This document shows, one piece after another, positions 1 through 7,756 of a stretch of 64,000 nucleotides of DNA. The notes under the pieces are model-generated. The model saw nothing but the letters and a program-made list of their open reading frames with translations. It was not told the origin of the DNA and searched no databases. The position numbers were made by a program, and so were the translations under genes. Source of the DNA: a bacterium 1XD42-1 (GTDB lineage Bacteria; Bacillota; Clostridia; Oscillospirales; Ruminococcaceae); NCBI GenBank assembly GCA_003612625.1, contig RAZJ01000007.1:1-64000 (forward strand), in the 5' to 3' direction. Position 1 is the first letter of the stretch; every line of letters begins with the position of its first letter.

Positions 1-1724
1 CAGTCCAGAAAAACCTGGAAAAACTGTCTTCCGGCTACCGCATTAACCGCGCAGGCGACGACGCCGCAGGTCTGGCTATTTCTGAAAAAATGCGTGCCCA
101 AATCACAGGTTTGGAAAGAGCACAACTGAACGCAAAAGATGGTATTTCCTTGGTACAGACCGCAGAAGGCGCACTGACAGAAGTCCATTCCATGCTGAAC
201 CGTCTGGTTGAGCTGGGCGTAGAATCCGCCAACGGCATTTATCAGGCAGATGACCGCAACAAAATCCAGGCAGAAGTTGAACAAATCACCGAAGAAATTG
301 ACCGTATTTCCGCAGGTACAAACTTCAACGGCATTAAATTACTGGATGGCTCTTTGGGCGAAGATATTGCCACAGTTAAACAATCTGTTACAGCAGATTT
401 GAGCGCTTTGGTAGACACTCCTCTGGGTGGCGTTAAAACAGTTGAAGCTACAGCAGGGACATTTAAAGCAGCAGCACTGGGTGAACCTGCTGTTGTGGCA
501 ACAGATGACGGAACTAAAATCACATACAGCGTAGAGTATACAGATAATGATGGCAACCATCAGAAAAAAGATATTGAGTTTACGATTGCTCTTAAAGATG
601 GCGTAACTGCTGCTTTTCCTGGCGCGGCGGGCGATCTGGTTCTGAAAACGAAAGATGGAGCAACATATGGACTCGTAGCTAATAATAAAGTTGCTAAAGA
701 TGAACTTGCCAATGCGATTGCTGCAGAGTTGAAAAAAGACAAAGATTTTTCTGAAAACTTTACAGTTGAACAAGATGGAACAACAGGAGCGCTTGAATTT
801 ACTGCTGTAAAAGCAGGAAAAGACGGTGCCTATGTTGATAAGCAAGGATATACAACAACTACCCCAGCAGGAGTAGAAACAAAAGTTGCACAGGTTATTA
901 CTGTTGGTGCTGCTGGTGTGTCTACTGCTGAAAACGCATTCAAAACGATAGACTTGGCTAAAGCTACCGTATGGGATGGCAAAAAAGAAACCTTAGAAGA
1001 TGCTATCTTTGAAATTAACGGTAAAAAATTTGTTTTTATTGATAATCAAACAGGATTTCCTACTGAGGAAATGCAGACTTGGATGAACGATGCTGGTGTA
1101 GGTAATAACCATGTAACAGTTGCTACTGCAGGCGCAGCTCCTGTAAATGCCGATGTGGCTGCTATGGCTGTGAAAATTGCTGAAGAAACCGGCTTAAATG
1201 TAGCAGCAGGAAAAACAGCAGTTATAAATGGTGTACTTGGATGGACTGCTGGTGCAACTGGAACAGAGATTGCTTTGAAGGATAATGTTATTGATGTTCC
1301 TGTTGATGGCGAAGATTCCGGCGCTCGCGGTTTGACCCTCCAGGTTGGCGATACCAACGAAGATTTCAACAAAGTTACTGTTTATGTTGACGACATGAGC
1401 TCTAAAGGTTTAGGCATTGATAATCTCGACGTTACCGATCAAGGCATCTCCGGCGAAAGCATCGACCGCGTAAAAGCTGCCATTGAAAAAGTTTCCGTAA
1501 ACCGCGGCCGTCTGGGTGCTCTCCAGAATCGTTTAGAGCATACTCTGAACAACCTGGCAACCACCACTGAAAACATGACCAACGCAGAAAGCCGTATCCG
1601 TGATACTGATATGGCTCAGGAAATGATGGCCTTTACAAAGAACAATGTTCTCGTTCAGGCTGCTCAATCCATGCTGGCTCAGGCTAACCAACAGCCACAA
1701 CAAGTTCTGCAATTACTCCGGTAA
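1..1724 (+). CDS. fliC: Flagellin, 5' end outside the window
   Basis: Structural subunit of the flagellar filament, exported through the flagellar type III apparatus. The reading frame is already open at the first complete codon (position 3) and shows the conserved N-terminal D0/D1 helices, including LSSGYRINRAGDDAAGLAIS, so only the first few dozen residues are missing. The C-terminal D1/D0 helices are also intact (AESRIRDTDMAQEMM and the final LLR). Between them lies an Ala/Thr/Val-rich region of roughly 350 residues, the surface-exposed D2/D3 domain that varies between strains. A strong terminator follows directly, so it is the last gene of its transcript. Family assignment is secure; the filament role is inferred from the family. 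Confidence 0.97.
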   Translation, partial: VQKNLEKLSSGYRINRAGDDAAGLAISEKMRAQITGLERAQLNAKDGISLVQTAEGALTEVHSMLNRLVELGVESANGIYQADDRNKIQAEVEQITEEIDRISAGTNFNGIKLLDGSLGEDIATVKQSVTADLSALVDTPLGGVKTVEATAGTFKAAALGEPAVVATDDGTKITYSVEYTDNDGNHQKKDIEFTIALKDGVTAAFPGAAGDLVLKTKDGATYGLVANNKVAKDELANAIAAELKKDKDFSENFTVEQDGTTGALEFTAVKAGKDGAYVDKQGYTTTTPAGVETKVAQVITVGAAGVSTAENAFKTIDLAKATVWDGKKETLEDAIFEINGKKFVFIDNQTGFPTEEMQTWMNDAGVGNNHVTVATAGAAPVNADVAAMAVKIAEETGLNVAAGKTAVINGVLGWTAGATGTEIALKDNVIDVPVDGEDSGARGLTLQVGDTNEDFNKVTVYVDDMSSKGLGIDNLDVTDQGISGESIDRVKAAIEKVSVNRGRLGALQNRLEHTLNNLATTTENMTNAESRIRDTDMAQEMMAFTKNNVLVQAAQSMLAQANQQPQQVLQLLR

Positions 1725-1760
1725 TTTCGGCCTTATTTTAAAATATTGTGATCACAAAAT

Positions 1761-1796
1761 GGAGGGGCTTTTCCGGAAAGCCCCTCCTGCTTTTTC
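1761..1796 (+). terminator. Flagellin terminator
   Basis: A GC-rich stem (GGAGGGGCTTT / AAAGCCCCTCC) with a short CCGG loop is followed by a T-run. It lies 37 bases after the flagellin stop codon and would end that transcript before the small-peptide locus. Confidence 0.9.
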
Positions 1797-1814
1797 GCCT
1801 TTTTCTGCCCTTCA

Positions 1815-1823
1815 TGCTATACT
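1815..1823 (+). promoter_or_regulatory. Extended -10 promoter for the small peptide
   Basis: TGCTATACT is an extended -10 element (TGn plus TATACT at 1818-1823). No good -35 is present 17 bases upstream. A start near 1830 gives a leader of about 57 nt. In that leader the hairpin CCCCAGAAATGGGG (1864-1877) ties up the GGGG of the ribosome-binding sequence GGGGTGA just ahead of the peptide start. Confidence 0.5.
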
Positions 1824-1886
1824 GAATCTGGCGCTGCTGCATTCGGCAGGCGGTTCAGTCCAGCCCCAGAAATGGGGTGATACGAT

Positions 1887-1970
1887 ATGCGAAAAAAGTA
1901 CATAAAAGTTATCATCTTTATTGTTGTTATCATCTTAGTGACTTTGTTATTTTCCATAAAAGTATACTAA
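1887..1970 (+). CDS. 27-residue hydrophobic peptide, candidate type I toxin
   Basis: A short reading frame, ATG to TAA, encodes a peptide with a basic N-terminus (MRKKYIK), an unbroken Ile/Val/Leu stretch long enough to span a membrane, and a short polar end (SIKVY). GGGGTGA sits 6 bases upstream of the ATG. This is the usual build of small membrane-acting toxins of type I toxin-antitoxin systems, but I recognise no named family. Its stop codon lies in a 12-bp inverted repeat, and a near-perfect promoter on the opposite strand transcribes across it. It could instead be a small membrane protein of another role, or a chance frame. The case rests on the combination with the antisense promoter. 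Confidence 0.5.
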   Translation: MRKKYIKVIIFIVVIILVTLLFSIKVY

Positions 1971-2047
1971 CCGCCACCCAGACCAAGGAATAGCGGTTAG
2001 TATATCGCAATCTTCTGGGGCGAACCGTCTGCTGACAGCGCCCTTCT
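1955..2047 (-). ncRNA. Putative antisense RNA (type I antitoxin candidate)
   Basis: Predicted from the consensus promoter at 2054-2082, which points left into a region with no minus-strand gene. A start near 2047 and an end at the 1963-2004 stem-loop gives an RNA of about 90 nt covering the end of the peptide gene. No other product is available for this promoter, because everything further left is antisense to flagellin. Exact ends are inferred. Confidence 0.5.
1963..2004. repeat. 12-bp inverted repeat over the peptide stop codon
   Basis: TATACTAACCGC (1963-1974) and GCGGTTAGTATA (1993-2004) are perfect inverted copies with an 18-base loop. On the minus strand the stem is followed by CTTTTATGG, so it can act as a weak terminator for leftward transcription. 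On the plus strand it would form the 3' stem-loop of the peptide mRNA. Confidence 0.75.
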
Positions 2048-2053
2048 ATTGAT

Positions 2054-2082
2054 ATTATAATGTCATAGTATCAATTTGTCAA
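2054..2082 (-). promoter_or_regulatory. Consensus sigma-A promoter for antisense RNA
   Basis: TTGACA (2077-2082) and TATAAT (2054-2059) match the housekeeping consensus at all 12 positions with a 17-bp spacer. It lies just beyond the coaBC stop codon, on the same strand, and drives transcription away from coaBC. Confidence 0.85.
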
Positions 2083-2102
2083 GCTGCGCTTGAAGGAGCT
2101 TC

Positions 2103-3299
2103 TCAAGGCTGCTGGTAACGTTTTAAGATTTCATCCAGCAGGCAGTTTGCAGCTTTTTCTTTGCTCATTTGCGGTAGAGGGATTTCTTCCGATTGGGTAA
2201 TCAATGTCAGAACATTGGTATCTGTTTGGAATCCTGCCCCAGGGGTGAACAAGTGATTGGCTGCAATCATATCCACTCGTTTCCGGGCTAGTTTGGCACG
2301 GGAATTTTCAATTAAATTTTCGGTTTCCATAGAAAATCCGCATAAAAACTGGCCTGATTTCCGGTGCTCACCCAGCCAGCCTAAAATATCCTTGGTCCGG
2401 CAGAGTTCTAATCGGGAATCCCCATCTTTTTTCTTTATCTTCTGATCAGAAGTTTGTGCTGGACGGTAATCTGCCACAGCAGCAGCTTTGATAATAATAT
2501 CTTGATTTTCAAATTGGGAAGCAACAGCTTGAAACATATCTTCCGCACTGGTGACAGGGATTTGTTTCACATGAGCTGGAACTTTTAAAGCGGTAGGCCC
2601 GCTGATTAAAGTTACTTCCGCGCCCCGCCGGGCAGCAGCCTGGGCAATGGCATAGCCCATTTTTCCACTGGAATGGTTTGTAAGGTAGCGTACTGGATCA
2701 AGGGCTTCCTGGGTAGGGCCAGCAGTAACCAATATCCGTAAACCGGACAAATCCTTTTTACAGGCCCAGAATAAAGCTTCTTCCAATAAAATTTCCGGCT
2801 CCGGCATTTTCCCGGTTCCAGTATCCCCGCAGGCCAAACGTCCGGCAGCAGGCGTTATCACATGCCAGCCGTATTTTTTTAAGCGTTCCAGGTTATCTTG
2901 GGTTACAGGATTTTCATACATCCGGGTATTCATAGCAGGCGCAATCAGCAAAGGACATTGACAGGCCAATATAGTGGTTGACAGCATATCGTCAGCGATA
3001 CCGTAAGCCAATTTGGCAATGATATTGGCAGTAGCCGGAGCAACAATTACCAGGTCAGCTTTTTTGCCCAGGGATACATGCTCCACATGAAATTCAAAAT
3101 TCCGGTCGAAGGTATCAAGAGGGACTTTATGATTGGTAAGTGTTTCAAAAGTAATTGGTGAAATAAATTGTGTGGCATTTTGTGTCATTAAGATATGGAC
3201 ATCAGCTTTTTGTTTTACAAGGGCTGAGGCTAAAGCCGCAGCTTTATATGCAGCAATACTTCCTGTAACGCCTAATAATACGCATTTTCCTTCCAGCAT
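2103..3299 (-). CDS. coaBC: Phosphopantothenoylcysteine decarboxylase / phosphopantothenate-cysteine ligase
   Basis: Bifunctional enzyme of coenzyme A synthesis: it joins cysteine to 4'-phosphopantothenate and then decarboxylates the product. The N-terminal flavoprotein half has GVTGSIAAYKA, the His of FHVEHVS near residue 70, PAMNTRMYENP and the catalytic-Cys segment RLACGDTGTGKM near residue 150. The ligase half has VTAGPTQEALDPVRYLTN and the Lys-rich loop IKKKDGD. The frame is open up to 3392, but I chose the ATG at 3299 (398 residues, normal for the family) because the likely promoter at 3337-3365 would start transcription too close to the ATG at 3323 to leave room for a ribosome-binding site. 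Confidence 0.95.
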   Translation of the reverse strand: MLEGKCVLLGVTGSIAAYKAAALASALVKQKADVHILMTQNATQFISPITFETLTNHKVPLDTFDRNFEFHVEHVSLGKKADLVIVAPATANIIAKLAYGIADDMLSTTILACQCPLLIAPAMNTRMYENPVTQDNLERLKKYGWHVITPAAGRLACGDTGTGKMPEPEILLEEALFWACKKDLSGLRILVTAGPTQEALDPVRYLTNHSSGKMGYAIAQAAARRGAEVTLISGPTALKVPAHVKQIPVTSAEDMFQAVASQFENQDIIIKAAAVADYRPAQTSDQKIKKKDGDSRLELCRTKDILGWLGEHRKSGQFLCGFSMETENLIENSRAKLARKRVDMIAANHLFTPGAGFQTDTNVLTLITQSEEIPLPQMSKEKAANCLLDEILKRYQQP

Positions 3300-3336
3300 A
3301 TTGGGTGAAAACCTCTTTCCCATAATATTTACCCAC

Positions 3337-3365
3337 AGTATAACAAAAATCAGATTGTTCGTAAA
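3337..3365 (-). promoter_or_regulatory. coaBC promoter
   Basis: TTTACG (3360-3365), 17-bp spacer, TATACT (3337-3342) with an upstream TG giving an extended -10. The predicted transcription start near 3330 favours the downstream coaBC start codon. Confidence 0.55.
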
Positions 3366-3434
3366 GCAGTTTCCTCGTAACAATTCGGTCACAAATTTCT
3401 AAAAAATATAACAATTTTGGATGGAATAAGGAAC

Positions 3435-3463
3435 TTGACTTTTTCTCGTCTATCGCTTATACT
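3435..3463 (+). promoter_or_regulatory. Promoter of the secreted-protein gene at 3783
   Basis: TTGACT (3435-3440) and TATACT (3458-3463) with exactly 17 bp between them. It diverges from the coaBC promoter and starts a leader of about 313 nt. Confidence 0.8.
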
Positions 3464-3469
3464 AAGGCT

Positions 3470-3782
3470 ATCCTAATTGATAGCTTTTCCCGGTGGGGGC
3501 CAAAAAAAGATAAAGAATGCTATAAAGAGATTTGAAGAGAGAAAAGCAGAGAAAAATATAAAGAGAGAAAATTGAGAGAGGTTTTATATATCCCCTGACC
3601 AGGAAAAGCTCAAGAGAGACAGAATAGAAAGAGAATTGCAGAGAGATATTTGTAGAGAGATTGAGAGATAATACATAAGATCGTTTAAAAAGACCCATCA
3701 TCCTTATGTCCGGTTCGTTTTTTGCGGCCGGACTCCTTTTTTAAGTGCCCCAAAAATGAATTTTATATGAAGGAGAACCGAT
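3470..3782 (+). promoter_or_regulatory. Long purine-rich leader with about ten GAGAG motifs
   Basis: The untranslated leader opens with a small hairpin (GCTATC/GATAGC). Between 3524 and 3668 it carries about ten AGAGA or GAGAG cores, mostly 10-14 bases apart in two groups of five. It ends in an intrinsic terminator (3708-3742) placed before the gene rather than after one. Nothing here codes for protein. The layout suggests transcription attenuation or a repeated protein- or sRNA-binding site. I could not match it to a known riboswitch class. Confidence 0.55.
3708..3742 (+). terminator. Terminator inside the leader of the 3783 gene
   Basis: GTCCGG (3708-3713) pairs with CCGGAC (3728-3733) around a 14-base loop, and TCCTTTTTT follows. 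It sits 40 bases upstream of the start codon and downstream of a good promoter, so it is best read as an attenuator. Confidence 0.7.
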
Positions 3783-5273
3783 ATGCGAACAAAAAAATTA
3801 TTTTGCGGGCTGTTAGCTATGGTTTGCCTGCTGGCCGGAAGTTTTCCCGTATCGGCAAGAAAAGCAGGAACATTAGATTTAAGCGCAGTTGGAATCGACT
3901 TTGATGTAACAGATGCAGACAAAATGATTACAGAAGAATATGCTGTCTGCAACAGCGAAGGGGACCCAATTAACAATATTGGCTCATCAAATGGTTTCCG
4001 TGGAAAGTTTGAAAAAGGGGAACTTACTTTAGAAGGGGTCAATCCTTCTCAAACACTTTATGTTTATTTAGGCCCGGACTATAACCATGAAGATCTTCGG
4101 GATTATTTTGAGGACAGCAGCGGTAATACACCAGATTTTACAATTCGTACCGCAGATTTAGCCAATGATCATGTCATGAATTTACGGGTAAATACTTCCG
4201 GTGACGGGAAACAGTTAGTTGCTGGCGTAACCCAATATTCCAGCAAAGCCGTCGGCAAATTGGCACGAGGCTCCTGGCTGAAAATCATGCTGTTTGATAT
4301 GGCGGAAACGGAAGAAACAAAAGTAGATATTACAGCTACTTTTACCACAAAAGAAGCTGGTTCTACCCATTCTTATTCCGGCGAATCCTTTGAAGGAGGA
4401 TATTCTTCTTCTTTAAAAATCCGCTTGTATATTAACAATACAGCTACCGGAAAAAATTCTGGTTCCGGGGAATCCGATAATGGCGACCGGGTTTATTATA
4501 CAGCCAATAAAGCTGGCGGGAATGATTTCATTTGGGGTGATAACCGGGCAGCAATCCAATTTAATGCTGACAGCAATCCGGAAGATTTTTATTGCCGTAT
4601 GTCCGTCCATCCCGATAATCAGGTCTATTATGATTATGGCGACCCGGTAAATGCAGAATTATGGTTTTATGATTTTGTAACCCATCCTACAATCCCTTCT
4701 ACCAACAGGGCTACTTTAACATTAGGGATTCCCTGGGATGATGACGATGATTACAGGCCAAATCCAAAAACCTGCCGGATTTACCAGCAGGATGTTATGG
4801 GAAAACTGACGGATGTCACAGATTTATTCACCTTTTCCGAAGATTCCGATCCCATTCCTGGCTGGAGTATGCGCACCAGGAAATTGGAAAGCTATGTGGT
4901 TTCAGATGTTCCTCTTCCGGTAGAGGAAAAAGCAGAGGATTATAGTGATGTTTATTTTTATAGTGATGAAGAATTAGACCGGATTTTTGCCATTGATCCG
5001 GCAGAATCTTTGCGGATTCAGGCTTCTTATATTGGGATCGAAGTCCAGCGCCGGCTGGCTGAAATTCTGAAGGGCGGCGCTGGTGGATCAGATGCCCCGA
5101 ATCGTGTAGATGGCATTGTAGGCGGTGCTATTCCGGACTTCTCGGAGGATGTGTCGGAAATTACAGAGGATATTTCTACCGAAGAAGTCCAGCGCCGGAT
5201 TGATGAAATTTTATACGGGGCTTCCAGTAATCCTGCTGATGAAGTGCCGGATATTATTTCCGGCAACCAGTAA
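3783..5273 (+). CDS. Secreted protein of unknown function, paralogue of the protein at 34968-36569
   Basis: 496 residues with a signal peptide (basic MRTKK, hydrophobic core LLAMVCLLAG, cut near SARK). The mature part is acidic and beta-rich with no transmembrane or sortase segment. Residues of about 300-400 align with the C-terminal part of the protein at 34968-36569: TIPSTNRATLTL versus SLSSTSRADLQI, DVTDLFTFSED versus DITDSFTYEEG, and MRTRKLESYVV versus CTRTRFLGTYI. The last 100 residues contain a duplicated motif, EVQRRLAEIL and EVQRRIDEIL, near PDFSEDVSE. AAGGAG lies 7 bases before the ATG. Likely a cell-surface or matrix protein; no enzyme motif is visible and the function is unknown. 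Confidence 0.85.
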   Translation: MRTKKLFCGLLAMVCLLAGSFPVSARKAGTLDLSAVGIDFDVTDADKMITEEYAVCNSEGDPINNIGSSNGFRGKFEKGELTLEGVNPSQTLYVYLGPDYNHEDLRDYFEDSSGNTPDFTIRTADLANDHVMNLRVNTSGDGKQLVAGVTQYSSKAVGKLARGSWLKIMLFDMAETEETKVDITATFTTKEAGSTHSYSGESFEGGYSSSLKIRLYINNTATGKNSGSGESDNGDRVYYTANKAGGNDFIWGDNRAAIQFNADSNPEDFYCRMSVHPDNQVYYDYGDPVNAELWFYDFVTHPTIPSTNRATLTLGIPWDDDDDYRPNPKTCRIYQQDVMGKLTDVTDLFTFSEDSDPIPGWSMRTRKLESYVVSDVPLPVEEKAEDYSDVYFYSDEELDRIFAIDPAESLRIQASYIGIEVQRRLAEILKGGAGGSDAPNRVDGIVGGAIPDFSEDVSEITEDISTEEVQRRIDEILYGASSNPADEVPDIISGNQ

Positions 5274-5291
5274 TTTTCCTTAAAAAAACTA

Positions 5292-5319
5292 TTGACAACC
5301 GGTAAAAATAATTTATAAT
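5292..5319 (+). promoter_or_regulatory. Promoter of the aspS-gatAB operon
   Basis: TTGACA (5292-5297) and TATAAT (5314-5319) match the sigma-A consensus fully, with a 16-bp spacer. Transcription would begin near 5327, at the T-box leader. Confidence 0.85.
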
Positions 5320-5326
5320 AGCTTTC

Positions 5327-5610
5327 ATAAGATTTTCATTGCTTTTAAAATGGCTGTGATAGGAAAAAGTAGCTCTTGTGCCGCATGACAGAGAGCCGGG
5401 GATTTGCTGGAACCCTGGTATGACGGGCAGGAAGGAAAAACATCCTGGAGCCGCTGTTCCGAAAAATGCAGTAGGGGCAGACGTGGGTGGCACGTTACAG
5501 CCACAGGCCATAGGTAATAAGTGGACTGCAATGGGGCAGTCTATTTGGGTGGTACCGCGGAAGGTTTGCCTTTCGTCCCAATTTTCTGGGGCGGAAGGCT
5601 TTTTATTTTA
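5327..5610 (+). promoter_or_regulatory. T-box riboswitch with an Asn (AAC) specifier
   Basis: This leader senses uncharged tRNA and lets transcription continue when it is bound. Visible parts in order: the Stem I base GGAAAAAGTAG, the AGAGA bulge, the apical loop segment, the specifier strand GAAA-AAC-ATCCTGG-AGC (codon AAC at 5439-5441), the Stem III entry GCAGTAGGGGCAGACG, the antiterminator T-box GGGTGGTACCGCGG (5547-5560), and a 12-bp terminator (GCCTTTCGTCCC / GGGGCGGAAGGC) followed by TTTTTATTTTA. The specifier position follows the pattern GAAA-NNN-AUUCUUG-AGC that I recall from glycyl T-boxes. An Asn codon in front of AspRS and GatCAB fits an operon that makes Asn-tRNA(Asn). Confidence 0.93.
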
Positions 5611-5663
5611 TCCAGATTCTTCCAAGTTACCGCTGGATCTATCATTCAAGGAGGTATTTGTTT

Positions 5664-7736
5664 ATGAAACGGACCGGTTATTGCGGTGCTTTGCGGGAAA
5701 AAGATATAGGCTCCCATGCTGTTGTTATGGGATGGGCACAAAATAAGCGGGATATGGGCGGCGTTATTTTTATCGATCTCCGGGATCGGGAAGGTGTTTT
5801 ACAAGTTGTATTAGATGCTCAAACATTATCCCCACAGGATTTTTCCGCAGCAGAATCTTTAAAATTAGAGTCGGTTGTGGCAGTTTCCGGAGAAATCCAG
5901 CGGCGGGATGAATCCACTTATAATCCCCGGATTGCAACTGGGGATGTGGAACTGAAGGCCCAAACATTAGAAGTCCTTTCCGAAGCAGAAACATTACCTT
6001 TTTCTTTGGAAGGCTCTGTGCGGGAAGATTTGCGTTTAAAATACCGCTATTTGGATTTGCGCCGTCCTGCAATGCTTGACAATCTTCGTTTCCGTGCCCG
6101 GGTTATGAGCCTGATTTCCAATTATTTAGACAGCCAGGGATTTATTCAAGTGGAAACCCCCATGCTTACCAAAAGCACGCCGGAAGGCGCCAGGGATTAT
6201 CTGGTTCCCAGCCGGGTCCATCCAGGCCAGTTTTATGCCTTGCCCCAATCCCCTCAGATTTTCAAACAGCTTCTCATGGTAGGCGGGATTGATAAATATT
6301 ATCAGATTGCCCGGTGTTTCCGGGATGAAGACTTACGGGCGGACCGTCAGCCGGAATTTACCCAGGTAGATATGGAATTATCTTTTGTGGATCAGGAGGA
6401 GATTCTCCAGCATTTGGAACGGATGTTCCAATATTTGTTCCGGGAAGTAAAAGGAACAGAATTGACAGGCCCCTTTCCCCGTCTGACATGGCAGGAAGCC
6501 ATGGATCGTTACGGCACCGATAAACCGGATTTACGGTTTGATCTGCCGATTGTAGATTTAACGGCCCAAATGGAAAACTGCGGTTTTTCCGTATTTGAAA
6601 AAGCTGTGGAAGCAGGCGGGAAAGTCCGCGCAATCAATGTAAAAGGCCAGGGCAGCTTCCCCCGTTCCACCATTGAAATGCTTACAGAAAAAGCCATGGA
6701 ATATGGCGCCAAAGGCATGGCCTGGATTGCCTGGAAAGAAGATGGAGAAATCAACTCCATCCTGACAAAATATTTTTCTAAAGAAGCTTTTCAAACCATT
6801 TTAAATACGGTGGAGGCCCGGCCTGGGGATTTTATCCTGTTTTGTGCGGATCGCTTCCCGGTTGTTTGCAGGACATTAGGGGGCTTGCGTTTGGATTTGG
6901 CAGATTTGCTTTCCCTGCGGAAGCCCGGGGATTACCGGTTTTTAATGGTGACAGATTTCCCGGAATTTGAGTATTCCGAAGAAGAAAACCGTTATGTGGC
7001 AACTCACCATCCTTTTACCATGCCTTATCCGGAAGATATTCCTTATTTGCTTTCCGATCCGGCCCGGGTTCGTGCCCAGGCTTATGATGTTGTATTAAAC
7101 GGCATTGAATTAGGCAGTGGCAGTATCCGTATTCACCGGAAAGAAGTACAGCAGAAAATGTTTGAAGCTTTAGGTTTTTCGGAGGAACAGATTGAAGCCC
7201 GTTTTGGTTTCATGGTTCACGCTTTCCAATACGGCACCCCGCCTCATGGGGGCTTTGCGTTTGGATTGGACCGTTTTGTTATGCAGATGCTGGAAGCCCC
7301 TTCTTTACGGGATGTGGTGGCATTCCCGAAAAATAAAGATGCCCGCTGTCCCATGACAGATGCTCCCAATTTGGTGGATGCAGGCCAGCTCGATGCTTTG
7401 GGATTACTGGAACGTTCCGGAAGCTTTGGCAGTTCTGTTGTTTCCAAACAGAAATCCACTGGGATTGATGTGGATCGGATTGCAGATTTAGCAAAGCTTC
7501 GGGCACCTGCCCAGGAACGGGAAAAAATTGCCGCCCAAATGCAGGAAATGATCACGTTTGCCAACCAGCTCGGGGAACTGGATACTTCAGGGGTGGAACC
7601 TATGGCCCATGTGATCCCCATTTCCAATGTGTTCCGGAAAGACCAGCCAATACCTTCTTTTGAACGGGAAGCTTTGCTGCAAAATGCCCCAAAACAATTA
7701 GACGGCTATTATTTTGTACCACGGGTTGTAGAATAA
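5664..7736 (+). CDS. aspS: Aspartyl-tRNA synthetase fused to GatC
   Basis: 690 residues. Residues 1 to about 590 are a bacterial-type AspRS: OB-fold anticodon domain (RDREGVLQVV), class II motif 1 (GFIQVETPMLTKSTPEGARD), motif 2 (FRDEDLRADRQPEFTQ, near 217-235), the GAD insertion, and motif 3 (GFAFGLDRFVM, near 530). From about residue 596 a complete GatC follows without a stop (IADLAKLRAP, MQEMITFANQLGELDT, DGYYFVPRVVE). GatC is normally a separate protein of about 95 residues that holds GatA and GatB together. The ATG at 5664 has AAGGAGG 9 bases upstream. The fusion tethers the enzyme that makes Asp-tRNA(Asn) to the amidotransferase that converts it. A non-discriminating AspRS is inferred from context. 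Confidence 0.95.
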   Translation: MKRTGYCGALREKDIGSHAVVMGWAQNKRDMGGVIFIDLRDREGVLQVVLDAQTLSPQDFSAAESLKLESVVAVSGEIQRRDESTYNPRIATGDVELKAQTLEVLSEAETLPFSLEGSVREDLRLKYRYLDLRRPAMLDNLRFRARVMSLISNYLDSQGFIQVETPMLTKSTPEGARDYLVPSRVHPGQFYALPQSPQIFKQLLMVGGIDKYYQIARCFRDEDLRADRQPEFTQVDMELSFVDQEEILQHLERMFQYLFREVKGTELTGPFPRLTWQEAMDRYGTDKPDLRFDLPIVDLTAQMENCGFSVFEKAVEAGGKVRAINVKGQGSFPRSTIEMLTEKAMEYGAKGMAWIAWKEDGEINSILTKYFSKEAFQTILNTVEARPGDFILFCADRFPVVCRTLGGLRLDLADLLSLRKPGDYRFLMVTDFPEFEYSEEENRYVATHHPFTMPYPEDIPYLLSDPARVRAQAYDVVLNGIELGSGSIRIHRKEVQQKMFEALGFSEEQIEARFGFMVHAFQYGTPPHGGFAFGLDRFVMQMLEAPSLRDVVAFPKNKDARCPMTDAPNLVDAGQLDALGLLERSGSFGSSVVSKQKSTGIDVDRIADLAKLRAPAQEREKIAAQMQEMITFANQLGELDTSGVEPMAHVIPISNVFRKDQPIPSFEREALLQNAPKQLDGYYFVPRVVE

Positions 7737-7756
7737 AAAGGGAGGAGGAATTTCAT

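Noticed and set aside
3524-3668. TRAP-type trp attenuator
   Set aside because: GAG motifs are about 12 nt apart rather than 5, no trp gene follows, and no TRAP gene is in view.
3468-3701. 77-codon minus-strand frame with hydrophobic composition
   Set aside because: It is the complement of the purine-rich leader; Ser/Leu/Phe content follows from that bias and it would overlap the promoter of the plus-strand gene.
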